Shown here one piece after another: positions 36,905 through 46,108 of a DNA stretch of 64,000 nucleotides. The translations under genes and the position numbers were made by a program. Within the stretch, counting starts at the first letter, position 1. The number at the start of each line of letters is the position of its first letter. The stretch is taken from the NCBI GenBank assembly GCA_963665495.1, contig OY762289.1:2418001-2482000 (forward strand), given 5' to 3'. Under the pieces are notes generated by a model, which saw only the letters and a program-made list of their open reading frames with translations, was not told the origin of the DNA and did no database searches. The DNA is from G963665495 sp963665495 (lineage in GTDB: Bacteria; Desulfobacterota; Desulfovibrionia; Desulfovibrionales; Desulfovibrionaceae).

Positions 36905-37918
36905 ATGCACTACGAACCACGGGTAGAACCTACTAACTTCAAACCTGACATGGACTGCAAAGGTATAGTATTCGATATACAACGGTATACGGTTCATGAC
37001 GGGCCGGGCACGCGTACTTCCATCTTTCTCAAGGGCTGCCCGCTCAAATGCCTGTGGTGTTGCAATCCGGAAAGTCAGAATAATCGCCCGGAAATCGGTG
37101 TCTATCCGGCACGGTGCATAGGCGTGGACAAATGCGGCCAGTGTCTTTCCGCCTGCCCGCTGGATCCCAACGATCTGTTCATACGCAACGACGAAAACCA
37201 GATCAGCGCCATCAACCGCGATCTCTGCACTGGTTGCATGGCCTGCGTGGAAGCCTGTCCGGCAGACAGCCTGACCATCATGGGCAAGGAAATGACTGTG
37301 GCCGAGGTCATGGAAGAAATCGTCAAGGACCTCGAATTTTTCAAGGAAACCGGCGGCGGAGTGACCATCAGCGGGGGCGAGGCCTTTGTACAGCCAAAAT
37401 TCACCCTGGAACTACTCAAGGCCTGTAAAAAACAGAAGATCCATACCTGCGTGGAATCCTCCCTGAGCGTCAAATGGGATGTGGTGGAAGAAGCGCTGCC
37501 GTTTATCGACTTTTTCATCACGGACATCAAAAACATGGATCCGGATAAATACTGCGCTCAAACCGGCGGAAACCTTGAGCTGGTAAAAGAAAATATCCAC
37601 AAACTCGCCAGAGCTTACAGGGAAACCATCATCCGCATTCCCCTGATCCCCGGACACAACGACAGCCCGGAGAACATCGGCGAGGCGAGCGTTTTCATCG
37701 ACGAGGAGTTCGGCATCAACCTGCAGCAAGTGCAGGTACTACAGTTCCATGAACTGGGCAAAAACAAGTACGCGGCCCTGAACAAACCCTACCCTCTGGA
37801 CGACATGCTGAAACCCGAACGCGAGGAGTATGTCGCCTCCGTCAAAGAGGCTGTGGCCATTCTCAAGGAGCAGGGACTTCCCGGCTACGCCGACAGCAAA
37901 ATCAGCATGAAGCGCTGA
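36905..37918 (+). CDS. Glycyl radical enzyme activase (radical SAM)
   Basis: 337 residues from the ATG at 36905, which has AAAGGAAA upstream. The radical-SAM triad is C45-x3-C49-x2-C52. Two ferredoxin clusters are inserted after it, one with C77, C80 and C84 and a standard C108-x2-C111-x2-C114-x3-C118. GGGVTISGGEAF is the SAM-binding segment. It places the glycyl radical on G821 of the upstream enzyme. The two extra clusters are typical of activases of eliminase-type enzymes and not of PflA. Confidence 0.93.
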   Translation: MHYEPRVEPTNFKPDMDCKGIVFDIQRYTVHDGPGTRTSIFLKGCPLKCLWCCNPESQNNRPEIGVYPARCIGVDKCGQCLSACPLDPNDLFIRNDENQISAINRDLCTGCMACVEACPADSLTIMGKEMTVAEVMEEIVKDLEFFKETGGGVTISGGEAFVQPKFTLELLKACKKQKIHTCVESSLSVKWDVVEEALPFIDFFITDIKNMDPDKYCAQTGGNLELVKENIHKLARAYRETIIRIPLIPGHNDSPENIGEASVFIDEEFGINLQQVQVLQFHELGKNKYAALNKPYPLDDMLKPEREEYVASVKEAVAILKEQGLPGYADSKISMKR

Positions 37919-37930
37919 CCGCAACTTTCC

Positions 37931-37976
37931 GCGGCTATTCCGGATCTCCTGGGATCCGGAATAGCCGCTTTTCTTT
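37931..37976 (+). terminator. Terminator after the activase gene
   Basis: GCGGCTATTCCGGATC pairs with GATCCGGAATAGCCGC and T-rich sequence follows. It also contains the last codons and stop of the convergent oligosaccharyltransferase gene. Confidence 0.88.
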
Positions 37977-40136
37977 AATCCTGTTTTTTTCCGCAACGAG
38001 TTCGTAAATCCGAACGTACGGCGCCTTGTCGACAACAAGCCGAAACCATTTCCGGTATTGCTGCGGATTCCCCAAAAGCAGCTGCAGATAATTGCTGTCA
38101 AAAAGCCTGCGGTCCAGCAGCAGGTATTCTTCCGGATCGGAGATGGCGACCAGGCAGAGCGGATTTGTTTTGTCGTAAATTCGTTCCTGAGATCCGTTTT
38201 TCCAAAGCAGCAGCGCCCCCACTTCCAAGCGGGTGCCAGAGCACGGCGCATCGATTTTTCCGCTTTCCAGATCAATTGTGACGGGCAGCTCGAGTACCTG
38301 AAACACTCCCCGGCTGCCCTCAGGCTTCCCGGTACGCAGGTTCCATCTGGCAAAATCCGTTATGACCGGCAACAAGCGCAGCCCCTCAAGAGAAAGCTCC
38401 AGATACTGGCCTACGCCGCCGGAAGGAACAGAACCGCCGGACAGCATCCCAGTCACCAGCTTTTGAGCCTGTTCCGCACCGCGCCGGTTCAGCTCCTCCC
38501 AGGGATGGAAATCATAGTCCGCGCTGAACCGCATCAGCCGGGCAGCGCCGCTCAACGAATCCGTGCCCAGCACCTTGGAAAGAAAATAGACATACTCCGG
38601 TCCTTGACGTCCGGGATCGGCAAAACTGTGCAAGCCGGAATAATAGCTGGCAGCATACCCGAAATCCCACCAGGTCCAGAGAACCGAGCCCGTATCAGCG
38701 GACACCTGTCTGCCCAGATCCTGCAACGCTTCGGCGTGCGGAGCGGAAAGCGCTGGTTCAGACGGCGGTAAACGTTCGAGCAAAGGCAGGCAAATCAACA
38801 CCGCCAACAGCCCCCGGACTGCCCAGAATAGCGTTTTCTGCGAAGTAAAAAGCGGGATGCACCCAAGGAGGGCTTCCGCGCCGACACCAAACCCGGTTGC
38901 AGCAGCAGGCACTGCGAACATGGCGGTTCGTGCGCCCAGAAAAGGCGCGCAAAGCCCCAGCAGCAGCAAAGGTCCGAGCAGCAACGCTTCAGGCCGTCTC
39001 CTGGCGAGCCAGATAAAGCCGCAGAGTCCGGCCAATGCCACTCCTGCCCACGGATGCAACAGCGTCAGAAGATGCGCAAACGATATCCGCCCGGATTCGG
39101 CAATGGTCCGGGTCATGGGCGGATAAACCAGGGCCTGTACAGTAGTTGCCTGCTGTCCGGAAACTGTTTTGCTCTGCGTCCGCTCCAGGTAGGCCTGCCC
39201 CTCTATACGCAGTGTTGAAAACAATGCCACTGCGGCCAGGACAAGACCGCAAACGGCCAGCACTGTTTTTTTCTCCTGCAGCTTCGATCGTACGGATCCA
39301 GGAGCTGACAACAGCACCAGGGCTAAAAAACCGGCCAATGCAAATCCCGGCCAGGAAAAAAACACACTGCAAGCGAACAATGCCAGACGATACAGGACGT
39401 CAGACTTGTTTCCCTTCGTACGCGCCAGAACAAGCGCATAGGATACAAGCAGCATGAGCCCGGTGCATACGGGCAGCAATCTGTGCCAGGATTGCAGCCA
39501 GGCAATTGTCGCGCCCAGGAGAACGGCCCGGACAAAGCCTGCCCTGCCTTGTTCGCGCATCAGAAAAAGCAGCACGATCGCCACTGACAGGGCGACCGAA
39601 AGCAGCAGCATGTCGGTATCGTAATAGCCCAGCCCCGTACGGCAATAATAGGCCGGGGCCAGCGTGGCCAGAAGGCCCGCAAATATGCCCGCCAGGGGAA
39701 AACCCATTAGACGGCAGAAAATAGCCAGCAAGGGGCCCAGGACGCTGGCCAGCAGAGCAGGCAAGAGCCAGGCCGCGTACTCGGGCCGCATCCCAGTGCT
39801 ATCCTCAATTTTTTTCAATAAAAGACTGGGAGCCTGGCCCGCAGCCCCTCCCTTGCCGGAAGCTCCTGCAAGCCAATAGTACGCATCCGGAGTTGCCAAA
39901 AGCGGGACCTCCGCCCCGGAACGATCCTGAATCCGCATTTCCGGAGAGTCCCAGGCCGGCGCGGCCATCATGCGAACGCCCAGACCACCGCCGTACAAGG
40001 CCAGGAGCAACAGCAGAAAAAATAACGTAGCTGTTCTACCAGAAAAAAACTCAGGAGAAGAAAAAGGAGGAACAATGGGTTGATGCTGCAGAGTTCCTGC
40101 AACATCCCTCGTATTTTTCGCCATCTTTTTGTACAT
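37935..40136 (-). CDS. STT3/PglB-like oligosaccharyltransferase
   Basis: 733 residues from 40136, which has AAGGA 4 nt upstream; a longer frame starts at 40256. About eleven to thirteen membrane helices fill residues 35-470. The catalytic divalent-metal motif is GYYDTDML (about 165-172), and the signature W489-W490-D491-F492-G493 begins the soluble domain. STT3 enzymes move a lipid-linked oligosaccharide to Asn in N-x-S/T. No glycan-synthesis genes are next to it, which makes it an isolated locus. It faces the activase gene tail to tail. Confidence 0.88.
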   Translation of the reverse strand: MYKKMAKNTRDVAGTLQHQPIVPPFSSPEFFSGRTATLFFLLLLLALYGGGLGVRMMAAPAWDSPEMRIQDRSGAEVPLLATPDAYYWLAGASGKGGAAGQAPSLLLKKIEDSTGMRPEYAAWLLPALLASVLGPLLAIFCRLMGFPLAGIFAGLLATLAPAYYCRTGLGYYDTDMLLLSVALSVAIVLLFLMREQGRAGFVRAVLLGATIAWLQSWHRLLPVCTGLMLLVSYALVLARTKGNKSDVLYRLALFACSVFFSWPGFALAGFLALVLLSAPGSVRSKLQEKKTVLAVCGLVLAAVALFSTLRIEGQAYLERTQSKTVSGQQATTVQALVYPPMTRTIAESGRISFAHLLTLLHPWAGVALAGLCGFIWLARRRPEALLLGPLLLLGLCAPFLGARTAMFAVPAAATGFGVGAEALLGCIPLFTSQKTLFWAVRGLLAVLICLPLLERLPPSEPALSAPHAEALQDLGRQVSADTGSVLWTWWDFGYAASYYSGLHSFADPGRQGPEYVYFLSKVLGTDSLSGAARLMRFSADYDFHPWEELNRRGAEQAQKLVTGMLSGGSVPSGGVGQYLELSLEGLRLLPVITDFARWNLRTGKPEGSRGVFQVLELPVTIDLESGKIDAPCSGTRLEVGALLLWKNGSQERIYDKTNPLCLVAISDPEEYLLLDRRLFDSNYLQLLLGNPQQYRKWFRLVVDKAPYVRIYELVAEKNRIKEKRLFRIPGDPE

Positions 40137-40417
40137 GATGTCCTTGATGCCCGGTCCATGAGCGCGCGAATTGTTGGCAGACCAGGGGACCTTGATGTAT
40201 AACACGCCAAAACGAAATGCAAAACAGTAACAAGAGAAACGGAACTTACTCAGCACATTTTTTTTTCATTATCCTGCACGGTACGTTATCAGAAAGTCCA
40301 CGCCATGAACGGGCCCGCGGCGAATGGTGCGGGAGCAGGATGTGATAAGCTTTTCCGTTCCCTTCATAGTTTATATTGACAGCGGCTCAAAAATCTACGA
40401 CCAACAACATACCTGTT

Positions 40418-40972
40418 ATGCGACTACTAACTCCTAAAAACAGACCTTACGTATTATTCGCCCTCTGGGTGGGTATCATCTTCACAATTTCTTCCTGGCT
40501 GATCACCCCGCCGGATATGCCTCACGGCGTCCGCGTGGACACCAACAAGGAAGAATGGAGCCTCCCCAGATCCAACTCCACGGCAGAAGTGGAAAGTGCG
40601 TACTCCCGGGTCGCGCCCTGGAATCTGTTTCATAATAAAACCGGGCAGCCAAAGGAAGCATCCCCTCCGCCGCCCCCTCCTCCGCCACCTCCGCCGCCGC
40701 CAAAGCCTAAAATCGTCTGGCGCTTGAGCGGCATCATCCGCATCGGCGGTGAACAATTCGCCGTGATCGGAACGCAGGAGGAACACCTCCAGCATAAACT
40801 GGGCGAGCTTCTTCCCAATGGAGAAAAACTGATCAGCATCCAGACAGATCAGATTACAGTGAACGACGAAGGACAGGATAAAACAGTCAAACTGTACGAC
40901 CTCTCCAACAAGGCTGCAGTGATGAACGGACCAGAAGAAAAGCCCAATGAGGCATCACCGCCGAAACAATAA
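40418..40972 (+). CDS. GspC-like membrane-anchored periplasmic protein with polyproline linker
   Basis: 184 residues from the ATG at 40418; an upstream TTG start is possible. One membrane helix (about 10-30) is followed by a periplasmic segment, a run of 13 Pro (about residues 82-94), and a beta-rich domain (KPKIVWRLSGIIRIGGEQFAVIG, about 95-160) like the HR domain of GspC or PilP. It is probably part of a secretion or pilus inner-membrane platform, but no other such gene is nearby. Confidence 0.6.
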   Translation: MRLLTPKNRPYVLFALWVGIIFTISSWLITPPDMPHGVRVDTNKEEWSLPRSNSTAEVESAYSRVAPWNLFHNKTGQPKEASPPPPPPPPPPPPPKPKIVWRLSGIIRIGGEQFAVIGTQEEHLQHKLGELLPNGEKLISIQTDQITVNDEGQDKTVKLYDLSNKAAVMNGPEEKPNEASPPKQ

Positions 40973-41139
40973 TCAATAGCAGTGGCCGCTCGATCCTCAC
41001 TGCGAAAAATATTCGATTCTCCCCCCAGGAGATTCAACAGCAATCTGACCCGCCGGCAAGGGCACCTGCCCGCCGGCGGCCAACAGCTACAACCCATTCT
41101 TTTATTTAGATAATGACTTCAACAAAACTGGAGATTACC

Positions 41140-41763
41140 ATGGACAATCACTCTCCTAGCAACGCCATGGACAGCACATCCTTTTCCCCAACATGCGGGC
41201 TTGGCGCACCCGCGCGCGCTGCAAGCACTCGTACGCTTATGCAATGCCTACAGCATCGCCAAAGCAGACGTGAATTTGCGTCCAAGCCCTTGCCGGAAGA
41301 TCTGCTGCTGGAAATGCTCTGGGCTGGCTTCGGCATCAACCGTCCGGAGTCCGGCAAACGGACTGCCGCCTCGGCCAGAAATCAGCAGGAAATGGACATT
41401 TATGTGGCACAGGAAACAGGGCTGTATCTCTATGACGCGTCCGGGCATTCCCTGATAAAGCTGACCGATGCAGACATCCGGGCGGATACGGGCAAGCAGG
41501 ATTATGTGGCCGATGCGCCGGTCAACCTGGTGTACGTATCGGATTTTGAGCGGATGCCGGAGATCAACGAAGAGAAAAAACTCCTTTTTTCCGGCATGTG
41601 TACGGGAAGCATCTGTCAGAACATCTCCCTGTTCTGCGCCGCCGGCGATCTGGCCACAGTCGTTCGGGCCTTTTTTGACCCCGAGCTGCTTGCCGGCAAA
41701 ATGAACCTCCGCCCCGGACAACACATCACCCTTGCGCAAAGCATCGGATTCCCAGCCGAATAA
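41140..41763 (+). CDS. Nitroreductase-like flavoprotein
   Basis: 207 residues from the ATG at 41140 with GGAG 6 nt upstream. The start of the fold, RQSRREFASKPLPEDLLLEMLWAGFGINRPESGKRTAASARN, fits the nitroreductase family, and the C-terminus ends LAQSIGFPAE. It would bind FMN and use NAD(P)H. Substrates of this broad family cannot be told from sequence. Confidence 0.8.
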   Translation: MDNHSPSNAMDSTSFSPTCGLGAPARAASTRTLMQCLQHRQSRREFASKPLPEDLLLEMLWAGFGINRPESGKRTAASARNQQEMDIYVAQETGLYLYDASGHSLIKLTDADIRADTGKQDYVADAPVNLVYVSDFERMPEINEEKKLLFSGMCTGSICQNISLFCAAGDLATVVRAFFDPELLAGKMNLRPGQHITLAQSIGFPAE

Positions 41764-41780
41764 TTGTACCCTTTCAGGTA

Positions 41781-41820
41781 AAAAAAGCCCCCGCTGTGTC
41801 AGTGACTGCAGCGGGGGCTT
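41781..41820. terminator. Bidirectional terminator between nitroreductase and cheA
   Basis: AAGCCCCCGCTG pairs with CAGCGGGGGCTT. On the minus strand a run of T follows the hairpin, so it ends the che operon; on the plus strand it follows the nitroreductase stop by 20 bp. Confidence 0.85.
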
Positions 41821-41842
41821 GTATTGCCTGCCAGGAAATTAG

Positions 41843-44806
41843 CTAGATGGCTTTGGAAGTCGCCATCAGATAAATTTCATGCGGGTCCAGGATAAGCACA
41901 ACGCTTCCGTCGCCCATGATGGTTGCGCCGGAAAGCCCGCGCTGGTCTCCAAGGTATTCCCCTAGAGATTTGATAACGATTTCCTGCCGTTCCAGCAGCC
42001 TGTCGACGACAATTCCCAGACGACGGTCGTTGTCGTGAATCACCAGAACGGAAAGAATTTCATCCGGCGGATCTTTGGGCATCATCCCGAGCAGTTCGCG
42101 AAGATCGACAATTCCCAGCACTTCGCCCCGCAGAGTAACGGCCTTGCGGTTATTGACATCCGTCAACTTGGTGGCCTCAATCTTGGTGGTTTCCGAGACG
42201 GCATCCAACGGAATGGCGAACAGCTGCCCTTCCACCTTGACCATCAGCGCATCGATAATGGCCAGAGTCAACGGCAGCACCAGGGTGAACTTGGTGCCCT
42301 TACCCACTTCGGAATGAATGTTCACACTGCCTTTGAGATTTTTAATGTTGGTACGGACAACGTCCATGCCCACGCCGCGGCCGGAAATATCCGTGACCTT
42401 TTCAGCGCCGGAAAATCCCGGTGCGAATATCAGCTCCATGGCCTCGCGGTCGTCCAGATTCTTGGCCTCTTCTGCGGTAATGATGCCTTTGCGTACGCCG
42501 ACCTCGCGCATTTTCTCAGGGTCAATGCCCTTGCCGTCGTCTTCCACTTCGATGGCCACGGAATTGCCGCGATGGTAGGCACGCAGCCAGACCGTTCCCT
42601 TTGGAACCTTGTTGGCAGCGGCGCGCACTTCATCGCTTTCAATGCCGTGGTCCACGGAATTACGAATGAGGTGGACCAGCGGATCACCAATGACCTCAAC
42701 CACGCTCTTATCGAGTTCGGTTTCTTCACCTTCGGTGATCAATTCGACCTGCTTGACGCTTTTTCGGCTCAAATCGCGTACCAGGCGGGGAAAACGGGAG
42801 AATACCGTTTGCACCGGCACCATGCGCACTTTCATGATCGTGTCCTGCAGATCATCTGAAATACGCGCCATGGCGTAGGTAGTCTCCGTCAGATTGTGCG
42901 CAATGACGCTTACGTCCGCATTGTCATCTTCCAGATTGCGCGCCAGCATGGCAAAACGGTTTCTGTTGATGATCAGCTCGCCGATGAGGTTCATGAGGTG
43001 ATCAAGTTTTTCATGATCCACACGAATGGTGGAAGATACCTTGGGCTTATTTTGCGCGCCGCCGCCCTGCGCAGGCGGTGCGGCACTGCGTACGGGGGGT
43101 TTGGCCGCAGCAGCAGCCGGTTTCGGCGCCGCAGCCGGGGGAGCAGCTTTGGGCGCCGGAGTCTCGGGCTTCTTGGGCTCAGGCTTCGCCTCGGCTTTAG
43201 GTGGCTGTTCCTTCGGAGGCTCAGTCTTTTTATCCTGAGTTTTCGGCGGCTCTGCCTGGGTTTTCTCCGGCTCAGACTCGGTTTTGGCCGCGACAGCCGC
43301 TTCAGCAGCCGGCTTGGATTCCTTTTCGGATTCAGCGGGCTTTTCCGCCTCTTTGGAAGCTGCACTCAGCGCAGTTTTCAAAGTGCCAATTTCCTTGTCC
43401 ACCATATCCCGGATGATGGAGCATTCCTGGCGAAGGATATCCAGCATGGCATCAAATGGCAGGCCCGCCGAGCGCGCCTGGTCAACGAGCTGTGCCGTGC
43501 GCTGGGCATACACTTTGACCTCTTCCATTCCCATATACGCGGAAGAGTTCTGCACAGTGACCAGCGAACGGTACAGTCCGTCAACAAAATCACTCTGATC
43601 GCTGTTGTCGCCCAATTCCTTCAGAGCGATATCGATATTTTGAAATTGTTGCCGAATTGTGCCCTCGAAAATACTGACGTCTTCAGGATCGACATCAAGA
43701 TCATCCGCTGCAGAAGCATCATCCGCAGCCGGAGCAGGTTCAGGAGCAGCCTCTGCCTGCGGTTCGGCTTCGGGCTCGGCTTCAGGTGCGGATTCCGCAA
43801 CAGGCTCAGGATCAGGTACGCCTTCTTCCACCGCTTTTTGCAAGCGGTCGACCAGTCTGTCGGTTTCAAAAGGCGTTACTTCGCCGCTGTCCACATCGAT
43901 CCGGTTGACCAGCGCCTCAATGGTGTCCACTGCGGAAAGCAGCAGATCAATCATCCCGTGGCTGGAAGGCAATTCGCCCTTGCGGACTTTGTTCAATAAA
44001 GTCTCTGCTTCGTGCGTCAGGCCATTGAGTTCCTTGAATCCGATAATGCCGCTGTTTCCTTTGAGATTGTGAAAATAACGGAACGTATCGTTGACTAACT
44101 CGCCGCCTTTATTGGGATCCTGTTCGAGTTGCAGAAGCGAAGAATTGAGATTGGCGATGTTGTCGACAGCTTCTTCAAGAAAGTCATTCAGATGTCCTTC
44201 GCCAAAAGTGGTGAGTTTGTAGCTTTCCAGGTCGACGGGGGGCGTATCGTCACTATCCTTGCCGTCGTCAGTCTCCATGTTTTCCTCTGATGCTTCCTCG
44301 GCAGCTGGGGACGTATTCTCGGCTTCACTATTTTCCAAAGCTGCAGGCTCTTCCTGCACAGGTTCCTGAGGTGCCGGCTGTGCGGGGCTGTTGTCTGCAG
44401 CAAGCCGCCCGCCGCCTTCGAGGAGAGCATCCAGGGTCTGAACAATGGGCTCAATGTCCACGTCGCCTTCTGTTCCGGTGGCTTCGAGATTATCAACCAT
44501 CTGGCGCAATGCATCCGTGGACGTAAGAATGACGTCCATTATTTCCGGCGTTGCGGGCATGGCACCTTTGCGCAGCTCTTCCATAATATTCTCTGCGCGG
44601 TGTGCCAGGCGGTTGATAATATTCAAACCAAGAAAGCCGGACGCTCCTTTAAGCGAATGCATGGGCCGAAAAATTTCATTGAGAAGCGCCAAATTGTCTG
44701 GACTTTTTTCAAGTTCAAGCAAATTTGGTTCAATGGTCTCAAGATGTTCTTTGGCCTCAATGACAAAATCCGCAAAAATTTCAGGATCATTGAAGTCCTG
44801 GCTCAT
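41843..44806 (-). CDS. cheA: Chemotaxis histidine kinase CheA with two active and one degenerate Hpt domains
   Basis: 987 residues. Hpt 1 has H50 (MHSLKGASGFLG) and Hpt 2 has H246 (HNLKGNSGIIG). A third Hpt-like region (about 372-475) aligns but has V416 where the His should be (LYRSLVTVQNSSAYMG). A Pro/Ala/Lys-rich linker of about 120 residues follows. Then come the dimerisation domain (KLDHLMNLIGELI), the kinase with N-box HLIRNSVDHGIE, and DDGKGID and SGRGVGMDVV, and a C-terminal CheW-like domain. It is the last gene of the che operon. Confidence 0.95.
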   Translation of the reverse strand: MSQDFNDPEIFADFVIEAKEHLETIEPNLLELEKSPDNLALLNEIFRPMHSLKGASGFLGLNIINRLAHRAENIMEELRKGAMPATPEIMDVILTSTDALRQMVDNLEATGTEGDVDIEPIVQTLDALLEGGGRLAADNSPAQPAPQEPVQEEPAALENSEAENTSPAAEEASEENMETDDGKDSDDTPPVDLESYKLTTFGEGHLNDFLEEAVDNIANLNSSLLQLEQDPNKGGELVNDTFRYFHNLKGNSGIIGFKELNGLTHEAETLLNKVRKGELPSSHGMIDLLLSAVDTIEALVNRIDVDSGEVTPFETDRLVDRLQKAVEEGVPDPEPVAESAPEAEPEAEPQAEAAPEPAPAADDASAADDLDVDPEDVSIFEGTIRQQFQNIDIALKELGDNSDQSDFVDGLYRSLVTVQNSSAYMGMEEVKVYAQRTAQLVDQARSAGLPFDAMLDILRQECSIIRDMVDKEIGTLKTALSAASKEAEKPAESEKESKPAAEAAVAAKTESEPEKTQAEPPKTQDKKTEPPKEQPPKAEAKPEPKKPETPAPKAAPPAAAPKPAAAAAKPPVRSAAPPAQGGGAQNKPKVSSTIRVDHEKLDHLMNLIGELIINRNRFAMLARNLEDDNADVSVIAHNLTETTYAMARISDDLQDTIMKVRMVPVQTVFSRFPRLVRDLSRKSVKQVELITEGEETELDKSVVEVIGDPLVHLIRNSVDHGIESDEVRAAANKVPKGTVWLRAYHRGNSVAIEVEDDGKGIDPEKMREVGVRKGIITAEEAKNLDDREAMELIFAPGFSGAEKVTDISGRGVGMDVVRTNIKNLKGSVNIHSEVGKGTKFTLVLPLTLAIIDALMVKVEGQLFAIPLDAVSETTKIEATKLTDVNNRKAVTLRGEVLGIVDLRELLGMMPKDPPDEILSVLVIHDNDRRLGIVVDRLLERQEIVIKSLGEYLGDQRGLSGATIMGDGSVVLILDPHEIYLMATSKAI

Positions 44807-44826
44807 AATCTCACCTTCGTCCTGGG

Positions 44827-45195
44827 TTATCCGAGAAGCATTTTGACATTCTTCAAAAGTTTTTCGGGTTGGGCTGGTTTAACCATATACAAATTAGCCC
44901 CAAGATTAAGTCCCGTCTGAATATCTTTTTCCTGTCCTTCAGTGGAGAGGACGACAATCGGAATATCTCTATACACCTCTTGTTCGCGAACGGTCTTGAT
45001 GAACGTAAATCCATCCATGCGAGGCATATTCACGTCCGAAACTATGAGGTCGACCTTGTCCGCGGAATAAAGTTTTTCCAAACCATCCAGACCGTTTTCC
45101 GCCGTAGTAACACTGAAGCCTTCTTTTTTCATTATGAAAGCTACCAAATTCCTTACTGTTTTGGAATCGTCCACAATCAGGATATGTTTAGCCAT
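44827..45195 (-). CDS. CheY-like response regulator
   Basis: 122-residue stand-alone receiver. The acidic pair is in LIVDDSKTVRN, the phosphoacceptor Asp in LIVSDVNMPRMDG, and the conserved Lys in MVKPAQPEKLL. Overlaps the CheW-like gene by 8 bp and precedes cheA by 20 bp. It is the likely CheY of this operon; PilH-type output is less likely. Confidence 0.9.
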   Translation of the reverse strand: MAKHILIVDDSKTVRNLVAFIMKKEGFSVTTAENGLDGLEKLYSADKVDLIVSDVNMPRMDGFTFIKTVREQEVYRDIPIVVLSTEGQEKDIQTGLNLGANLYMVKPAQPEKLLKNVKMLLG

Positions 45196-46108
45196 TACTC
45201 CCTCCGGAGGCCTTCAAAACTCTTTCTACCAATCTGGTTATGGAAAGAATTCCTACCAGTAGTTCGTCCTTTTTCATCAATCCAGTCACTATCTCAATAT
45301 TTCCGCCGATTCTGGATTCAATATTCCACTCTATCACACTTTGTTCTACCCGATACATAGTTTCAACAGTATGCACCAGCAAACCAAACTGCATACCTTT
45401 ATGTCTGCAGACAACAATAAATTTATTTTTCCCGGCGGCTTCATCCTCACTGATGTTCAATAGCTTGCTCAACTTGAAAACAGGAGTCACTTTACCCCGC
45501 AAGTTAACGACTCCTGCGAGATGGGGCGGAGCTTCCGGAATAGCCGTGGGTTCAAGATAGCGTACCACTTCCTGCACAAAATTTATAGGCATGGTATATT
45601 CATATTTGCCGATGACCATGCTCACCAGCTGTATCTCATGCTGCTGCTTCAGAAATGTCTCGGGATCTTCTTCCTCGAGAGAAACGTCGGCCAGCTCGCT
45701 CTCCGGCTCAGCTTCATATTCGACTTTTTCGTCCGTCAGCTCGGCCGCACTGTCCTCCAGATCGATATCGGGGAGAAAGGGCTCTTCTTCATTCTCATCG
45801 GCTTCAAGGTCGGCATACGCCACCTCAGGCTCTTCGGCGTGTGCTTCGTCTTCTTCAACAATGGGATCAGCCTCTATCCTCACTTCAACCGGAGTCACCG
45901 TGGAAGGCGTGACAGCATTTTCGTCGGAAACCGCAGGAACGGCGTCCTGCGGCACCTCGATTCCGAGTTTTTCAAGCAAATCTTTTTCATCCAGGCCAAG
46001 ATACTTTTTCAGAAAAGCACGTTCCTGGGTACTAAGCCCTTTTTCATGCTCCTGTGTCTCAGCCTGAAATTCCTGTTCCGCAAGGTATTCTTCCGGAGTT
46101 TTGCTCAT
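45188..46108 (-). CDS. CheW-like coupling protein with long acidic N-terminus
   Basis: 306 residues. Residues 1-150 are Glu/Asp-rich and probably disordered. Residues about 155-300 form a CheW domain (VVRYLEPTAIPEAPPHLAGVVNLRGKVTPVFKL). It overlaps the ParA-like gene by 4 bp. Known CheW proteins are about 160 residues, so the acidic extension is extra. It may dock ParA or polar scaffold proteins, but that is inference. Confidence 0.88.
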   Translation of the reverse strand: MSKTPEEYLAEQEFQAETQEHEKGLSTQERAFLKKYLGLDEKDLLEKLGIEVPQDAVPAVSDENAVTPSTVTPVEVRIEADPIVEEDEAHAEEPEVAYADLEADENEEEPFLPDIDLEDSAAELTDEKVEYEAEPESELADVSLEEEDPETFLKQQHEIQLVSMVIGKYEYTMPINFVQEVVRYLEPTAIPEAPPHLAGVVNLRGKVTPVFKLSKLLNISEDEAAGKNKFIVVCRHKGMQFGLLVHTVETMYRVEQSVIEWNIESRIGGNIEIVTGLMKKDELLVGILSITRLVERVLKASGGSNG

